NCBI GenBank assembly: GCA_025458465.1
Contig: JALOSK010000101.1
Location: 1-7,189 of the forward strand
Direction: 5' to 3'
Source: Sandarakinorhabdus sp.
Lineage (GTDB): Bacteria; Pseudomonadota; Alphaproteobacteria; Sphingomonadales; Sphingomonadaceae
DNA: 7,189 nt
Translations under genes and position numbers: made by a program
Shown: in pieces, positions 1 to 6,273 of the stretch
Layout of the letters: the number at the start of each line of letters is the position of its first letter
Position numbering within the stretch: the stretch's first letter is position 1
Notes under the pieces: model-generated
What the model was told of the DNA's origin: nothing
What the model saw: the letters and a program-made list of their open reading frames with translations, nothing else
Databases searched by the model: none

Positions 1-21
1 GGGTGCAGGGCTCTCAGCGCA

Positions 22-146
22 CTGGCGGCCAACAAACCACCGCCGCCAGAGCGCGGGGTTGGGGGTCGGCCGAGCGCTGCCGGCCAACAAACCACCGCCG
101 CCAGAGCGCGGGGTTGGGGGTCGGCCGAGCGCTGGCGGCCAACAAA
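22..146. repeat. 55-bp tandem repeat, two full copies plus a partial third
   Basis: Copies run 22-76, 77-131 and 132-146. The two full copies are almost identical; the visible difference is CTGGCGG in copy 1 (and 3) against CTGCCGG in copy 2 (G25/C80). The partial third copy breaks off two bases before the CCA end of the minus-strand tRNA gene, so the array lies directly downstream of that tRNA. Copy 1 contains a perfect 8-bp inverted repeat, CTGGCGGC (22-29) with GCCGCCAG (42-49), and the C80 change disrupts the equivalent stem in copy 2. The 55-bp period is not a multiple of three and no convincing protein reads through it, so it is treated as non-coding. Function is unknown. Confidence 0.9.
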
Positions 147-148
147 AA

Positions 149-233
149 TGGTGCCCCTGGCCGGACTCGAACCAGCACGGATTTCTCCACTCGATTTTGA
201 GTCGAGCGCGTCTACCAATTTCACCACAGGGGC
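149..233 (-). tRNA. tRNA-Leu (anticodon CAA)
   Basis: Read on the minus strand, the 85 bases fold as a class II tRNA. The acceptor arm is GCCCCTG paired with CAGGGGC, followed by discriminator A and a genomically encoded CCA. The D-arm segment contains TGGTAGA. The anticodon stem is CTCGA/TCGAG with loop CTCAAAA, giving anticodon CAA (plus-strand 197-199), which reads UUG. A long variable arm (TGGAGAAATCCG region) is as expected for leucine tRNAs, and the T-arm is GCTGG-TTCGAGT-CCGGC. All expected invariant features are present, so the gene looks functional. Five T residues follow CCA directly on the minus strand, then the 55-bp repeat array begins. Confidence 0.96.
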
Positions 234-240
234 ACTGCGG

Positions 241-290
241 CACCGGTTAGCGCAAGCCGTGCGGCGGGGCAATCGCCGCATTGCCCGGTG
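241..290. promoter_or_regulatory. interleaved inverted repeats between tRNA-Leu and the receptor gene
   Basis: Three nested or overlapping inverted repeats occur in 50 bases. CACCGG (241-246) pairs with CCGGTG (285-290). GCGGCG (261-266) pairs with CGCCGC (274-279). GGGCAAT (267-273) pairs with ATTGCCC (280-286). The last two are arranged A-B-A'-B' without any spacer, so each stem arm is the loop of the other hairpin and the two cannot form fully at once. The segment lies between divergent genes, upstream of both. It may be a protein-binding site or, if transcribed, a mutually exclusive hairpin pair. The role is inferred; the pairing is directly visible. Confidence 0.45.
246..272 (-). promoter_or_regulatory. 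candidate promoter of the tRNA-Leu gene
   Basis: On the minus strand GCTAAC (plus 246-251) sits 12 bases before the mature tRNA 5' end, a sensible place for a -10 element. TTGCCC (plus 267-272) lies 15 bases further upstream as a possible -35; taking ATTGCC instead gives a 16-base spacer. Both boxes match consensus only partly, and the assignment rests mainly on position. The -35 candidate falls inside the inverted-repeat cluster described separately. Confidence 0.3.
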
Positions 291-300
291 ATGCAGTTTT

Positions 301-341
301 GCAACAGCGTTGCCCCACATTGTCGCACGGCGCAACGTTTC
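301..341. promoter_or_regulatory. candidate operator sites upstream of the TonB receptor
   Basis: GCAAC (301-305), AGC, GTTGC (309-313) form a 13-bp inverted repeat. A further GCAAC at 332-336 begins GCAACGTTTC (332-341), which is symmetric at 8 of 10 positions around a central CG. LacI-family operators are typically palindromes around CG with AACGTT-like cores, and sphingomonad TonB-receptor genes are often under LacI- or AraC-type control. No regulator gene lies in the window, so the assignment is tentative. Confidence 0.25.
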
Positions 342-413
342 TCCGTTTTCGGACTTTTCACCATGTCACGAATTCTTCATTTGCCAATCTTCAACCGCAA
401 TTGAGGGGGTCTC

Positions 414-3400
414 ATGCGCTCGATGATTCTTGCTGGTGCGTCCGCACTGGCCCTCGTTTCCACCTCTGCCTTCGCCGCCGAAGATCAGGAACAGGCCACC
501 AAGACCGCAGCCGCGGCCGAGGAAGCCAATGCCGAACTGATGATCGTCACCGGTTCGCGCATCACCCGCCCGAACATCGAAGCCACCGTGCCGATCACCT
601 CGATCAGCGCCGCCGAGCTGCTGCAGAACGGCCAGGTCAACATCGGTGACCGGCTGGCGCTGCTGCCGCAGTTCCGCCCCACCTTCACCAGCCAGAATTC
701 GGGCCGCTTCATCGGTACCGCCGGCCTGTCGATCCTCGATCTGCGCGGCCAGGGCACGGCGCGCACGCTGGTGCTGCAGAACGGCCTGCGTCACGTCTCC
801 TCGCAGCCCGGCGCCCAGACGGTTGACGTCTCCACCATCCCGGTCGACCTGATCGAGCGTGTCGACATCGTCACCGGCGGCAACTCCTCCATCTATGGTT
901 CGGACGCTGTTGCCGGCGTCGTCAACTTCGTGCTGAAGCGCGATTTCGAAGGCATCACCGCCCGCGCCCAGACCGGTGTCTCCTCGCGCGGGGATGGCCG
1001 CCAGTATCTGGCCACCATCACGGCCGGCACCAACTTCGCCGGCGGCCGCGGCAACATCGCCGCCAGCCTGGAATACAACAAGAACGACGCGATCTTCTTC
1101 TCCGATCGCGACTATGCTGGCGCGGTCGCGGGCCGGCGCGCGTGGCAGCTGGTGCAGGATACGGCGGTGAACGGTCCGCTCAACGCCAGCGGCCAACCAA
1201 CCCCGGAAGCGGCTGCAGGTGATGGCTTCTTCGACAATCAGCTCATCGACCGCATCAAGAACATCGGTATTTCCACCGGCGGCGCCTACACCTCGGCCTG
1301 CCCGGCCGCGGCCGTGGGCACGCCGCGCGGCGATCTGAACTGCACCAACCTGTTCAATGCGCTGGGCACGGTGCGCTTCGGCAAGGTGTTCGTGTTTGCG
1401 CCCGATGGCAGCCTGGTGGAAAACGTGGTGGAACGCGATTTCCGCCCGTTCGGTTCCGGCAACGGCCAGGGCGGTCTGGGCTCGACCCTGCGTGAAACCG
1501 GCCTGCTGCAGACGGGCAACACCCGTTATGCCATCAACCTGATCGGCAGCTATGACGTTTCGGAAGCCTTCCAGCCTTATTTCGAGGCCAAGTATGTGCG
1601 CACCGAATCGCTGCAGGAAGGCCAGCCGACCTTCTCGTCGGGCGCCCTGAACCCGAACTTCTCGATCAACAACCCGTTCCTCACCACCCAGGCCCGCAAC
1701 CTGCTGGTGACCAGCCTGGCGCCTGGGGCCACCACCTTCACCACCACCCGCTTCAACATCGATTTCGGTGGCCGCGGTGAAGATCACAGCCGCGATCTGT
1801 TCCGCATCGTGGCCGGTGCCCGTGGCAACTTCATGGACACGTGGAGCTACAACGTCGCCTTCAACTATGGCCGCGTCTCCACCTATTATGAAACCCGCGG
1901 CAACGTGCTGCTGGCCAACTTCACCCGCGCGGTGAACGCGGTGCGCAACACCGCCGGCAACATTGTCTGCGCGGTCAACGCCGATGCCAACACCACCAAC
2001 GATGATCCGAACTGCCGTCCGCTGAACCTGTTCGGCCTGGGCGCGCCGTCGGCCGAAGCGCTGGACTACATCGGTTACACCTCCAGCCGTGAACAATGGT
2101 CCGAACAGTTCAACGTGGTCGCCAGCGTCTCGGGCGATTCGGCCAAGTGGTTCGAACTGCCGGGCGGTCCGGTGAAGTTCGCCGTCGGCGGGGAATGGCG
2201 CCAGGAACGCAGCTTCTCGGCGTTTGATGAAGTGACCCGCACCGGCCAGACCTTCCTGAACGCCATTGCCAACTTCCAGCCGCCGCTGCTGGACATCTGG
2301 GAAGCGTTCGGCGAAGTCCGCCTGCCGATCCTGAAGGATGTGCCGTTCTTCCAGGAACTGTCGCTGGAAGCCGCCACCCGCGTGTCGAACTACAACAGCG
2401 GCAACACCGGCACCATCTGGGCCTACAACGCGGGCGGCGTGTGGTCGCCGGTGCGCGACATCCGCATCCGGGCCAACTATGGCCGCGCCGTGCGTGCGCC
2501 GACCCAGCTTGATCTGTTCCAGGCGCAGAACCAGACGTTCCTCAACGGCCTGGTGGATCCCTGCGGCCAGCAGAACATCAACAACAACCCGAACCGTGTC
2601 GCCAACTGCGCCGCGGCCGGCGTGCCGACCACCCAGACCTTCCTGGGCATCACCGAGCCGTTCACCAACCGTCCGACCTCGGGCATCTCGGGCTTGAGCG
2701 GTGGCAACCCCGGCCTGTTCGCCGAAACGTCGGACAGTGTGACCGCCGGTGTGGTGCTCACCCCGTCGTTCCTGCCCGGCTTCACCATGAGCGTGGACTG
2801 GTATCGCATCTCGCTGAAGAACGCGATCAACACCGTTGGCGCACAGACCGTCATCAACCAGTGCTATGACGATCCGGGCGGCATCAACAACCAGTTCTGC
2901 GCCGCCATCTTCCGCAACGCGAACGGCACCTTCCGCGGCCAGCAGAACGTGCAGCACGCCGGCGAAACGGTGCAGTTCGCCAGCACCGGCCAATCGTTCA
3001 TCCAGGGGCCGTTCAACTACGCCCGCCAGGTGACGAGCGGTGTCGACGTCGACATGAACTACACCCACAAGTTCGGCGACGATTGGCGCCTGAACGTGCG
3101 GGCCATCGTGTCGTGGCTCGGCCAGCGCAACATCTTCACCTCGATCACGCAGCCAGACTTCCTGACCCGCGAGCGCTCCACCCTGGGCAACCCGGAATGG
3201 AACGGCCAGTTGAACATGACGCTGGGCTACAAGGGCTTCGATCTGCTCTACAGCTTCCGTTACATCGACAAGCAGACGATCGGAAACTGGCGTGACCAGA
3301 ATGTCGAGCAGGGCCGTCCGCCCGAGAACCTCGATCGGTTCCCGCAGGTGTTCTATCCGGCTGTCACCTATTCGGACATCCGCGGTACGGCCAAGATCAC

Positions 3401-3542
3401 GGACAATTTCACGGCCTTCGTGGGCGTGGACAACGTGTTCGACCAGCTGCCGCCGCTTGACCTGCTGGGCGATGGCGCGGGTTCGGCGATCTTCCCGAAC
3501 ATGGGCCGTTATTTCTACGGCGGCGTCCAGTTCAAGTTCTGA
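414..3542 (+). CDS. TonB-dependent outer-membrane receptor
   Basis: This 1042-residue protein imports a ligand across the outer membrane using TonB/ExbB/ExbD energy. A short Sec signal peptide (about 1-21, ending SAFA) is followed by a linker with a TonB-box-like ELMIVTG (41-47). A plug domain (about 55-178) contains SILDLRGQGTARTLVLQNG and ends with ERVDIVTGGNSSIYGSDAVAGVVNFVLKR. The rest is a long beta-barrel with the family segments CRPLNLFG (534-541), GGNPGLFAETSDS (763-775) and GVDNVFD (1004-1010). It ends in aromatic YFYGGVQFKF, the outer-membrane targeting signature. Four cysteine pairs (296/310, 519/534, 717/732, 817/829) probably sit in extracellular loops. The start has GAGGGGG (403-409) just upstream. 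Barrel size fits sphingomonad receptors for oligosaccharides, peptides or siderophores, but no neighbour reveals the substrate. It appears monocistronic, with a terminator directly after it. Confidence 0.95.
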   Translation: MRSMILAGASALALVSTSAFAAEDQEQATKTAAAAEEANAELMIVTGSRITRPNIEATVPITSISAAELLQNGQVNIGDRLALLPQFRPTFTSQNSGRFIGTAGLSILDLRGQGTARTLVLQNGLRHVSSQPGAQTVDVSTIPVDLIERVDIVTGGNSSIYGSDAVAGVVNFVLKRDFEGITARAQTGVSSRGDGRQYLATITAGTNFAGGRGNIAASLEYNKNDAIFFSDRDYAGAVAGRRAWQLVQDTAVNGPLNASGQPTPEAAAGDGFFDNQLIDRIKNIGISTGGAYTSACPAAAVGTPRGDLNCTNLFNALGTVRFGKVFVFAPDGSLVENVVERDFRPFGSGNGQGGLGSTLRETGLLQTGNTRYAINLIGSYDVSEAFQPYFEAKYVRTESLQEGQPTFSSGALNPNFSINNPFLTTQARNLLVTSLAPGATTFTTTRFNIDFGGRGEDHSRDLFRIVAGARGNFMDTWSYNVAFNYGRVSTYYETRGNVLLANFTRAVNAVRNTAGNIVCAVNADANTTNDDPNCRPLNLFGLGAPSAEALDYIGYTSSREQWSEQFNVVASVSGDSAKWFELPGGPVKFAVGGEWRQERSFSAFDEVTRTGQTFLNAIANFQPPLLDIWEAFGEVRLPILKDVPFFQELSLEAATRVSNYNSGNTGTIWAYNAGGVWSPVRDIRIRANYGRAVRAPTQLDLFQAQNQTFLNGLVDPCGQQNINNNPNRVANCAAAGVPTTQTFLGITEPFTNRPTSGISGLSGGNPGLFAETSDSVTAGVVLTPSFLPGFTMSVDWYRISLKNAINTVGAQTVINQCYDDPGGINNQFCAAIFRNANGTFRGQQNVQHAGETVQFASTGQSFIQGPFNYARQVTSGVDVDMNYTHKFGDDWRLNVRAIVSWLGQRNIFTSITQPDFLTRERSTLGNPEWNGQLNMTLGYKGFDLLYSFRYIDKQTIGNWRDQNVEQGRPPENLDRFPQVFYPAVTYSDIRGTAKITDNFTAFVGVDNVFDQLPPLDLLGDGAGSAIFPNMGRYFYGGVQFKF

Positions 3543-3564
3543 TCGCCTGATCAACGGACAAGCG

Positions 3565-3594
3565 AAGGGGCCGGCGGCAACGCCGGCCCCTTTT
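3565..3594 (+). terminator. Rho-independent terminator after the TonB receptor
   Basis: GGGGCCGGCG (3567-3576) pairs perfectly with CGCCGGCCCC (3581-3590) across a GCAA (GNRA-type) tetraloop and is followed by TTTT (3591-3594). The stem can extend by two A-T pairs (3565-3566 with 3591-3592). It begins 22 bases after the receptor stop codon. Only 32 bases then remain before the chosen start of the next gene. Confidence 0.9.
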
Positions 3595-3626
3595 GCATGT
3601 GCTGGACAGATGCGCGCCAAGGCCGC

Positions 3627-4751
3627 ATGGGTGCCGCCATGCGACCACCCCGCAAACCCACCGGCGGCAAACCAACGGGCAGCAAGCGCCCGCCAGCCTC
3701 CCGCCCCTTCACCGAACGGCCCGCGCGCGGTGCGCAACGCGATGCGGAAGGCCGCCCATCCACCCGCGGCGAAAGCCGCCCACCGGCCCGCGGCCCACAG
3801 CGCGACGCCGCCCCTGCCCGGGGGGAGGAGCGCCGCGAACGCCCAGCCCGCAGCGAACGCCCAACCCGCGATGAGCGCCCGCGCCGCAGCGATCGCCCGG
3901 CGCGCGCCACCGGCGGCCCCGGCCAGCCGGCCCGCCCGCAGGCAGGCCCCAGTGCGCCACGCGGGAAACGCCCGCCGCCGCCGGTGCGCGAAACCGAAAT
4001 CGCCCCGCAGCGCATCGCCAAGGCGCTGGCCCGTGCCGGCGTAGGTTCCCGCCGCGACATCGAACGCATGATCGCCGAAGGCCGTGTTGCCATCGATGGC
4101 GAACCCCTCACCTCCCCCGCGCTGAACATTGCCAGCCTGAAGGGCGTGACGGTGGATGGACAGCCGGTGGCCGGCATCGCGCCGGCCAAGCTGTATCGCT
4201 TCCACAAGCCGGCCGGCTTCCTCACCACGGCGCGCGATCCCGCCGGCCGCCCGACCATCATGGACATATTGCCCGCCGATCTGCCGCGCGTGGTGCCGGT
4301 GGGCCGCCTGGACATGAACACCGAAGGCCTGCTGCTGCTCACCACCGATGGCGAGCTGAAGCGGGCGCTGGAACTGCCGTCCAGCCAGGTGCCGCGCGTC
4401 TATCGCGTGCGCGCCTTTGGCGAGGTGAGCCAGAAGGCGCTGGAAAGCCTGGCCGATGGCGCCACCATCGATGGCGTTCATTATGGCCCGGTGCTGGCCG
4501 ATATCGAACGCCGCATGGGCCATAACCTGTGGCTGATCGTGACCATCCGCGAAGGCAAGAATCGCGAGGTGCGCCGCGTGCTGGAACATGTGGGCCTGCA
4601 GGTGAACCGCCTGATCCGCATTGCCTATGGCCCGGTTGGCCTGGATGATCTGCCGCCGCGCATGGCCGATGAAGTGCCGGACTCCGATCTGCAGGCGCTG
4701 AAGGCCATGCTGAAGGCCGGGCTGAAACCGGCTGCGCGCGAGCAACGCTGA
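3627..4751 (+). CDS. rluB: RluB-type 23S rRNA pseudouridine synthase
   Basis: Member of the RsuA/RluB/RluE/RluF pseudouridine synthase family, which isomerises a uridine in rRNA; RluB of E. coli modifies 23S U2605. With the start at 3627 the protein has 374 residues. Residues about 7-120 are a low-complexity Arg/Pro/Ala-rich tail with repeated ERPARSERPTRDERP-like segments. An S4 RNA-binding domain follows (about 126-175, PQRIAKALARAGVGSRRDIE). The catalytic domain has KPAGFLTT, then VGRLDMNTEGLLLLTTDG with the presumed catalytic Asp at 229, and KNREVRRVLEHVGLQVNRLIRI. Start choice is uncertain: ATG 3627 has AAGG four bases upstream and ATG 3639 is also possible. ATG 3597 abuts the preceding terminator and has no Shine-Dalgarno sequence. 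The stop overlaps the rsmD start by one base. RsuA-like or RluE-like specificity cannot be excluded, but the S4-domain layout and the rsmD neighbour favour RluB. Confidence 0.88.
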   Translation: MGAAMRPPRKPTGGKPTGSKRPPASRPFTERPARGAQRDAEGRPSTRGESRPPARGPQRDAAPARGEERRERPARSERPTRDERPRRSDRPARATGGPGQPARPQAGPSAPRGKRPPPPVRETEIAPQRIAKALARAGVGSRRDIERMIAEGRVAIDGEPLTSPALNIASLKGVTVDGQPVAGIAPAKLYRFHKPAGFLTTARDPAGRPTIMDILPADLPRVVPVGRLDMNTEGLLLLTTDGELKRALELPSSQVPRVYRVRAFGEVSQKALESLADGATIDGVHYGPVLADIERRMGHNLWLIVTIREGKNREVRRVLEHVGLQVNRLIRIAYGPVGLDDLPPRMADEVPDSDLQALKAMLKAGLKPAAREQR

Positions 4752-5287
4752 TGCGCATCATCTCTGGCCGCTGGCGGGGCCGGACACTCAAGGCCCCCGC
4801 AGGCGCCGCCACCCGCCCCACCAGTGACCGCGCGCGTGAGGCGATTTTCTCCATGCTCGCCAGCCGGCTCGGCAGCTTCGACGGGCTGGACGTGCTCGAT
4901 GTGTTTGCCGGCACTGGCGCGCTGGGCATCGAGGCATTGTCGCGCGGCGCCGGCTCTGCCTGCTTCATCGACAATGATGCCGCCGCCGCGCGGGCCATCC
5001 GCGCCAATCTGGCCGCGCTGGGCGCTGCCGGCGATGTGCGGCAGGCGCCCGTTGCAGCGCTGGGCCCGGCGCCGCGCCCGCATCATGTCGTGTTCCTCGA
5101 TCCGCCCTACGAACAGGGCCTGGCCGGCCCGGCACTGACCCATCTGTGGGCGCAGGGCTGGATCGCCCCGCACGCGCTGATCAGCGTGGAAACGGCTGCC
5201 AAGGATGCCCTGGACACCGATTGGGAAACTCTGGTCGATCGCCGTTTCGGCAAGGCGCTGGTGCGGCTGCTGCGCGCGCCGGCCTGA
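4751..5287 (+). CDS. rsmD: 16S rRNA (guanine(966)-N(2))-methyltransferase RsmD
   Basis: A 178-residue SAM-dependent methyltransferase that makes m2G966 in helix 31 of 16S rRNA, acting on assembled small-subunit particles. The N-terminus has the family signature RIISGRWRGRTLKAP (2-16) and RPTSDRAREAIFSML (22-36). The SAM-binding motif I is VLDVFAGTGALGIEAL (48-63), an acidic FIDND (72-76) follows it, and the catalytic DPPY is at 117-120. Length matches the family (about 180-200). The ATG overlaps the rluB stop as TGATG, and a weak GAG (4740-4742) lies eight bases upstream, so translation is probably coupled to rluB. Both genes act on rRNA and form a natural operon. The TGA stop touches the stop of the convergent pheA gene with no intervening base, leaving no room for a dedicated terminator. 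Confidence 0.95.
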   Translation: MRIISGRWRGRTLKAPAGAATRPTSDRAREAIFSMLASRLGSFDGLDVLDVFAGTGALGIEALSRGAGSACFIDNDAAAARAIRANLAALGAAGDVRQAPVAALGPAPRPHHVVFLDPPYEQGLAGPALTHLWAQGWIAPHALISVETAAKDALDTDWETLVDRRFGKALVRLLRAPA

Positions 5288-6184
5288 TCATTCCGCCCGA
5301 TCGCGCGCCTTGGGATAGGTGCCGATGATCTTCACCCAGTTGGTGAAGAATTCCAGTTCCTCCATTGCGCGGGCCACGGCCGGCTCGTGCGGCGCGCCCT
5401 CGATCTCGGCATAGAATTCGGCCTGGGAAAACTTGCCGTCGCGCAAGTAGCTTTCCAGCTTCGTCATGTTGACGCTGTTGGTGGCAAAGCCGCCCAGCGC
5501 CTTGAACAGCGCGGCGGGCACCGAACGCACCTCGAAATTGAAGCTGGTCATCGCCGGCACGCCCGGCGCCGGCGTCACCGCCTCGCGCGCCAGCACCACG
5601 AAACGCGTGGTGTTGTGATCGGCATCCTCCACCCCTTCGGCAAGGATGTTGAGGCCATAAAGCTCACCCGCCAGCCGGCTGGCAATCGCCCCCATCGCCG
5701 GCTCGCCCTCTCCTGCCACCGCGGCGGCAGCGGCAGCGGTGTCGAAAAACTGCACCGGCGCAATGCCCCAGGCGCGCAGATGCCGGCGCACCTGGCCAAG
5801 GGCCTGCGGGTGGCTCTTCACCTCGCGCAGCGCGGCCTTGTCGGCCAGTCCCAGCAGGCAATGGCGCACCCGCACGAAATGTTCGCCAATGATCGAAAGC
5901 CCGCTTTCGGGCAGCAGGAAGTGAATATCGGCCACGCGGCCGTGCAGACTGTTTTCGATCGGGATCATGGCACACCCGGCGCGGCCGGCCTGCACCGCCT
6001 CGATCGCGTCTTCAAAGCCGGCACACGGCAGCGGCAGCCGATCCGGGAAGGCTTCGCGCACCGCCTGGTGGCTGTAGGCACCCGGCGCGCCCTGAAAGGC
6101 CACTGCGCGGTCCGGGGCGGCAGCGGCGGCCGTCACCATGCGATCAACCAGCGTCTGCGCCAGCGGGGGATAGCTGCTCGTCAT
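5288..6184 (-). CDS. pheA: prephenate dehydratase
   Basis: Monofunctional prephenate dehydratase of 298 residues. It converts prephenate to phenylpyruvate, the committed step to phenylalanine, in the cytoplasm. The catalytic region (about 26-200) has VAFQGAPGAYSHQA (28-41), PIENSLHGRV (75-84), GAIAS (165-169) and the NTTRF motif (191-195) whose Thr and Arg are key to catalysis. A C-terminal ACT domain (about 211-288) has FKALGGFATNSVNMTKLESYL, the usual place for allosteric phenylalanine binding. ESYL replaces the enterobacterial ESRP, which is common in alphaproteobacteria. No chorismate mutase domain is fused. The ATG at 6182-6184 gives the usual sphingomonad N-terminus (SYPPLAQTLVDRM); a second in-frame ATG lies 15 codons in. 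No strong Shine-Dalgarno sequence is visible. It is transcribed divergently from the cytochrome c gene. Confidence 0.96.
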   Translation of the reverse strand: MTSSYPPLAQTLVDRMVTAAAAAPDRAVAFQGAPGAYSHQAVREAFPDRLPLPCAGFEDAIEAVQAGRAGCAMIPIENSLHGRVADIHFLLPESGLSIIGEHFVRVRHCLLGLADKAALREVKSHPQALGQVRRHLRAWGIAPVQFFDTAAAAAAVAGEGEPAMGAIASRLAGELYGLNILAEGVEDADHNTTRFVVLAREAVTPAPGVPAMTSFNFEVRSVPAALFKALGGFATNSVNMTKLESYLRDGKFSQAEFYAEIEGAPHEPAVARAMEELEFFTNWVKIIGTYPKARDRAE

Positions 6185-6195
6185 GGCCGTTCGTT

Positions 6196-6201
6196 ATGAT
6201 A
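6196..6201 (-). promoter_or_regulatory. possible -10 element of pheA
   Basis: The minus-strand hexamer TATCAT (plus 6196-6201) lies 11 bases before the pheA start and resembles a -10 box. No good -35 is found at 16-18 bases, so a transcript starting here would have a leader too short for a normal Shine-Dalgarno sequence. This is a weak assignment based on the hexamer alone. Confidence 0.15.
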
Positions 6202-6212
6202 GTGCGCTGCAA

Positions 6213-6226
6213 CAAGCAAATGCTTG
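6213..6226. promoter_or_regulatory. 14-bp palindrome in the pheA/cytochrome c divergent spacer
   Basis: CAAGCA (6213-6218), AA, TGCTTG (6221-6226) form a perfect 6-bp inverted repeat with a two-base centre. It lies 29 bases upstream of pheA and 93 bases upstream of the cytochrome gene start. Its position between divergent promoters suits a dimeric regulator, but no known operator is recognised. Confidence 0.35.
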
Positions 6227-6252
6227 CGAGGGGGCGCGCAATTTCCTAATGC
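6224..6252 (+). promoter_or_regulatory. candidate promoter of the cytochrome c gene
   Basis: TTGCGA (6224-6229), a 17-base spacer and TAATGC (6247-6252) make a plausible, non-consensus sigma70-type promoter. A start near 6259 would give a leader of about 60 bases. The -35 candidate overlaps the right arm of the 14-bp palindrome, which would allow that site to act as an operator. Confidence 0.3.
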
Positions 6253-6273
6253 CTGCGGCAGGAAAGCGCAGGC
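6242..6273. promoter_or_regulatory. overlapping inverted repeats upstream of the cytochrome c gene
   Basis: Two inverted repeats overlap here. TTTCCT (6242-6247) pairs with AGGAAA (6260-6265) across 12 bases. GCCTGCG (6251-6257) pairs with CGCAGGC (6267-6273) across nine bases. No T-run follows, so it is not a terminator. It could be a protein-binding site or a leader hairpin of the cytochrome transcript; neither role is established. Confidence 0.35.

Noticed and set aside
22..146. The tandem repeat as a CRISPR array
   Set aside because: The whole 55-bp unit repeats with no unique spacers between conserved repeats, so it is a plain direct tandem repeat.
149..233. The tRNA-Leu as an integration site of a mobile element
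   Set aside because: No integrase gene and no second copy of the tRNA 3' end are visible in the window. The neighbouring repeat does not match the tRNA end.
3..250. Small plus-strand frames through the tandem repeat and the tRNA
   Set aside because: The repeat period is 55 bp, so the frame shifts with each copy, and the frames run through a tRNA gene in antisense. There is no ribosome-binding site or domain.
3597..3626. An rluB start at ATG 3597
   Set aside because: This ATG is two bases after the receptor terminator's T-run and has the terminator stem where a ribosome-binding site should be. ATG 3627 or 3639 is more credible.
3551..4345. A 264-codon minus-strand frame over the rluB N-terminus
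   Set aside because: It lies opposite the Arg/Pro-rich tail, where GC bias suppresses stops in several frames. The product is Arg/Gly/Pro low complexity, and the plus-strand frame has clear S4 and synthase motifs.
366..4745. A 1459-codon minus-strand open frame antisense to the receptor and rluB
   Set aside because: Its codons align exactly with those of both sense genes, which share one frame. Antisense stops would need sense TTA, CTA or TCA codons, the rarest Leu and Ser codons in GC-rich genomes. The absence of those codons explains the frame. Its translation is low-complexity, rich in Arg, Ala, Gly and His, with no domain.
4339..5173. Minus-strand frames of 222 and 182 codons across the rluB/rsmD junction
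   Set aside because: Both are opposite well-supported genes, have no family signatures and owe their openness to high GC content.
5387..6199. A 270-codon plus-strand frame opposite pheA
   Set aside because: It is a shadow of a clear prephenate dehydratase with intact motifs. The opposite frame gives a His/Arg-rich sequence with no recognisable family.
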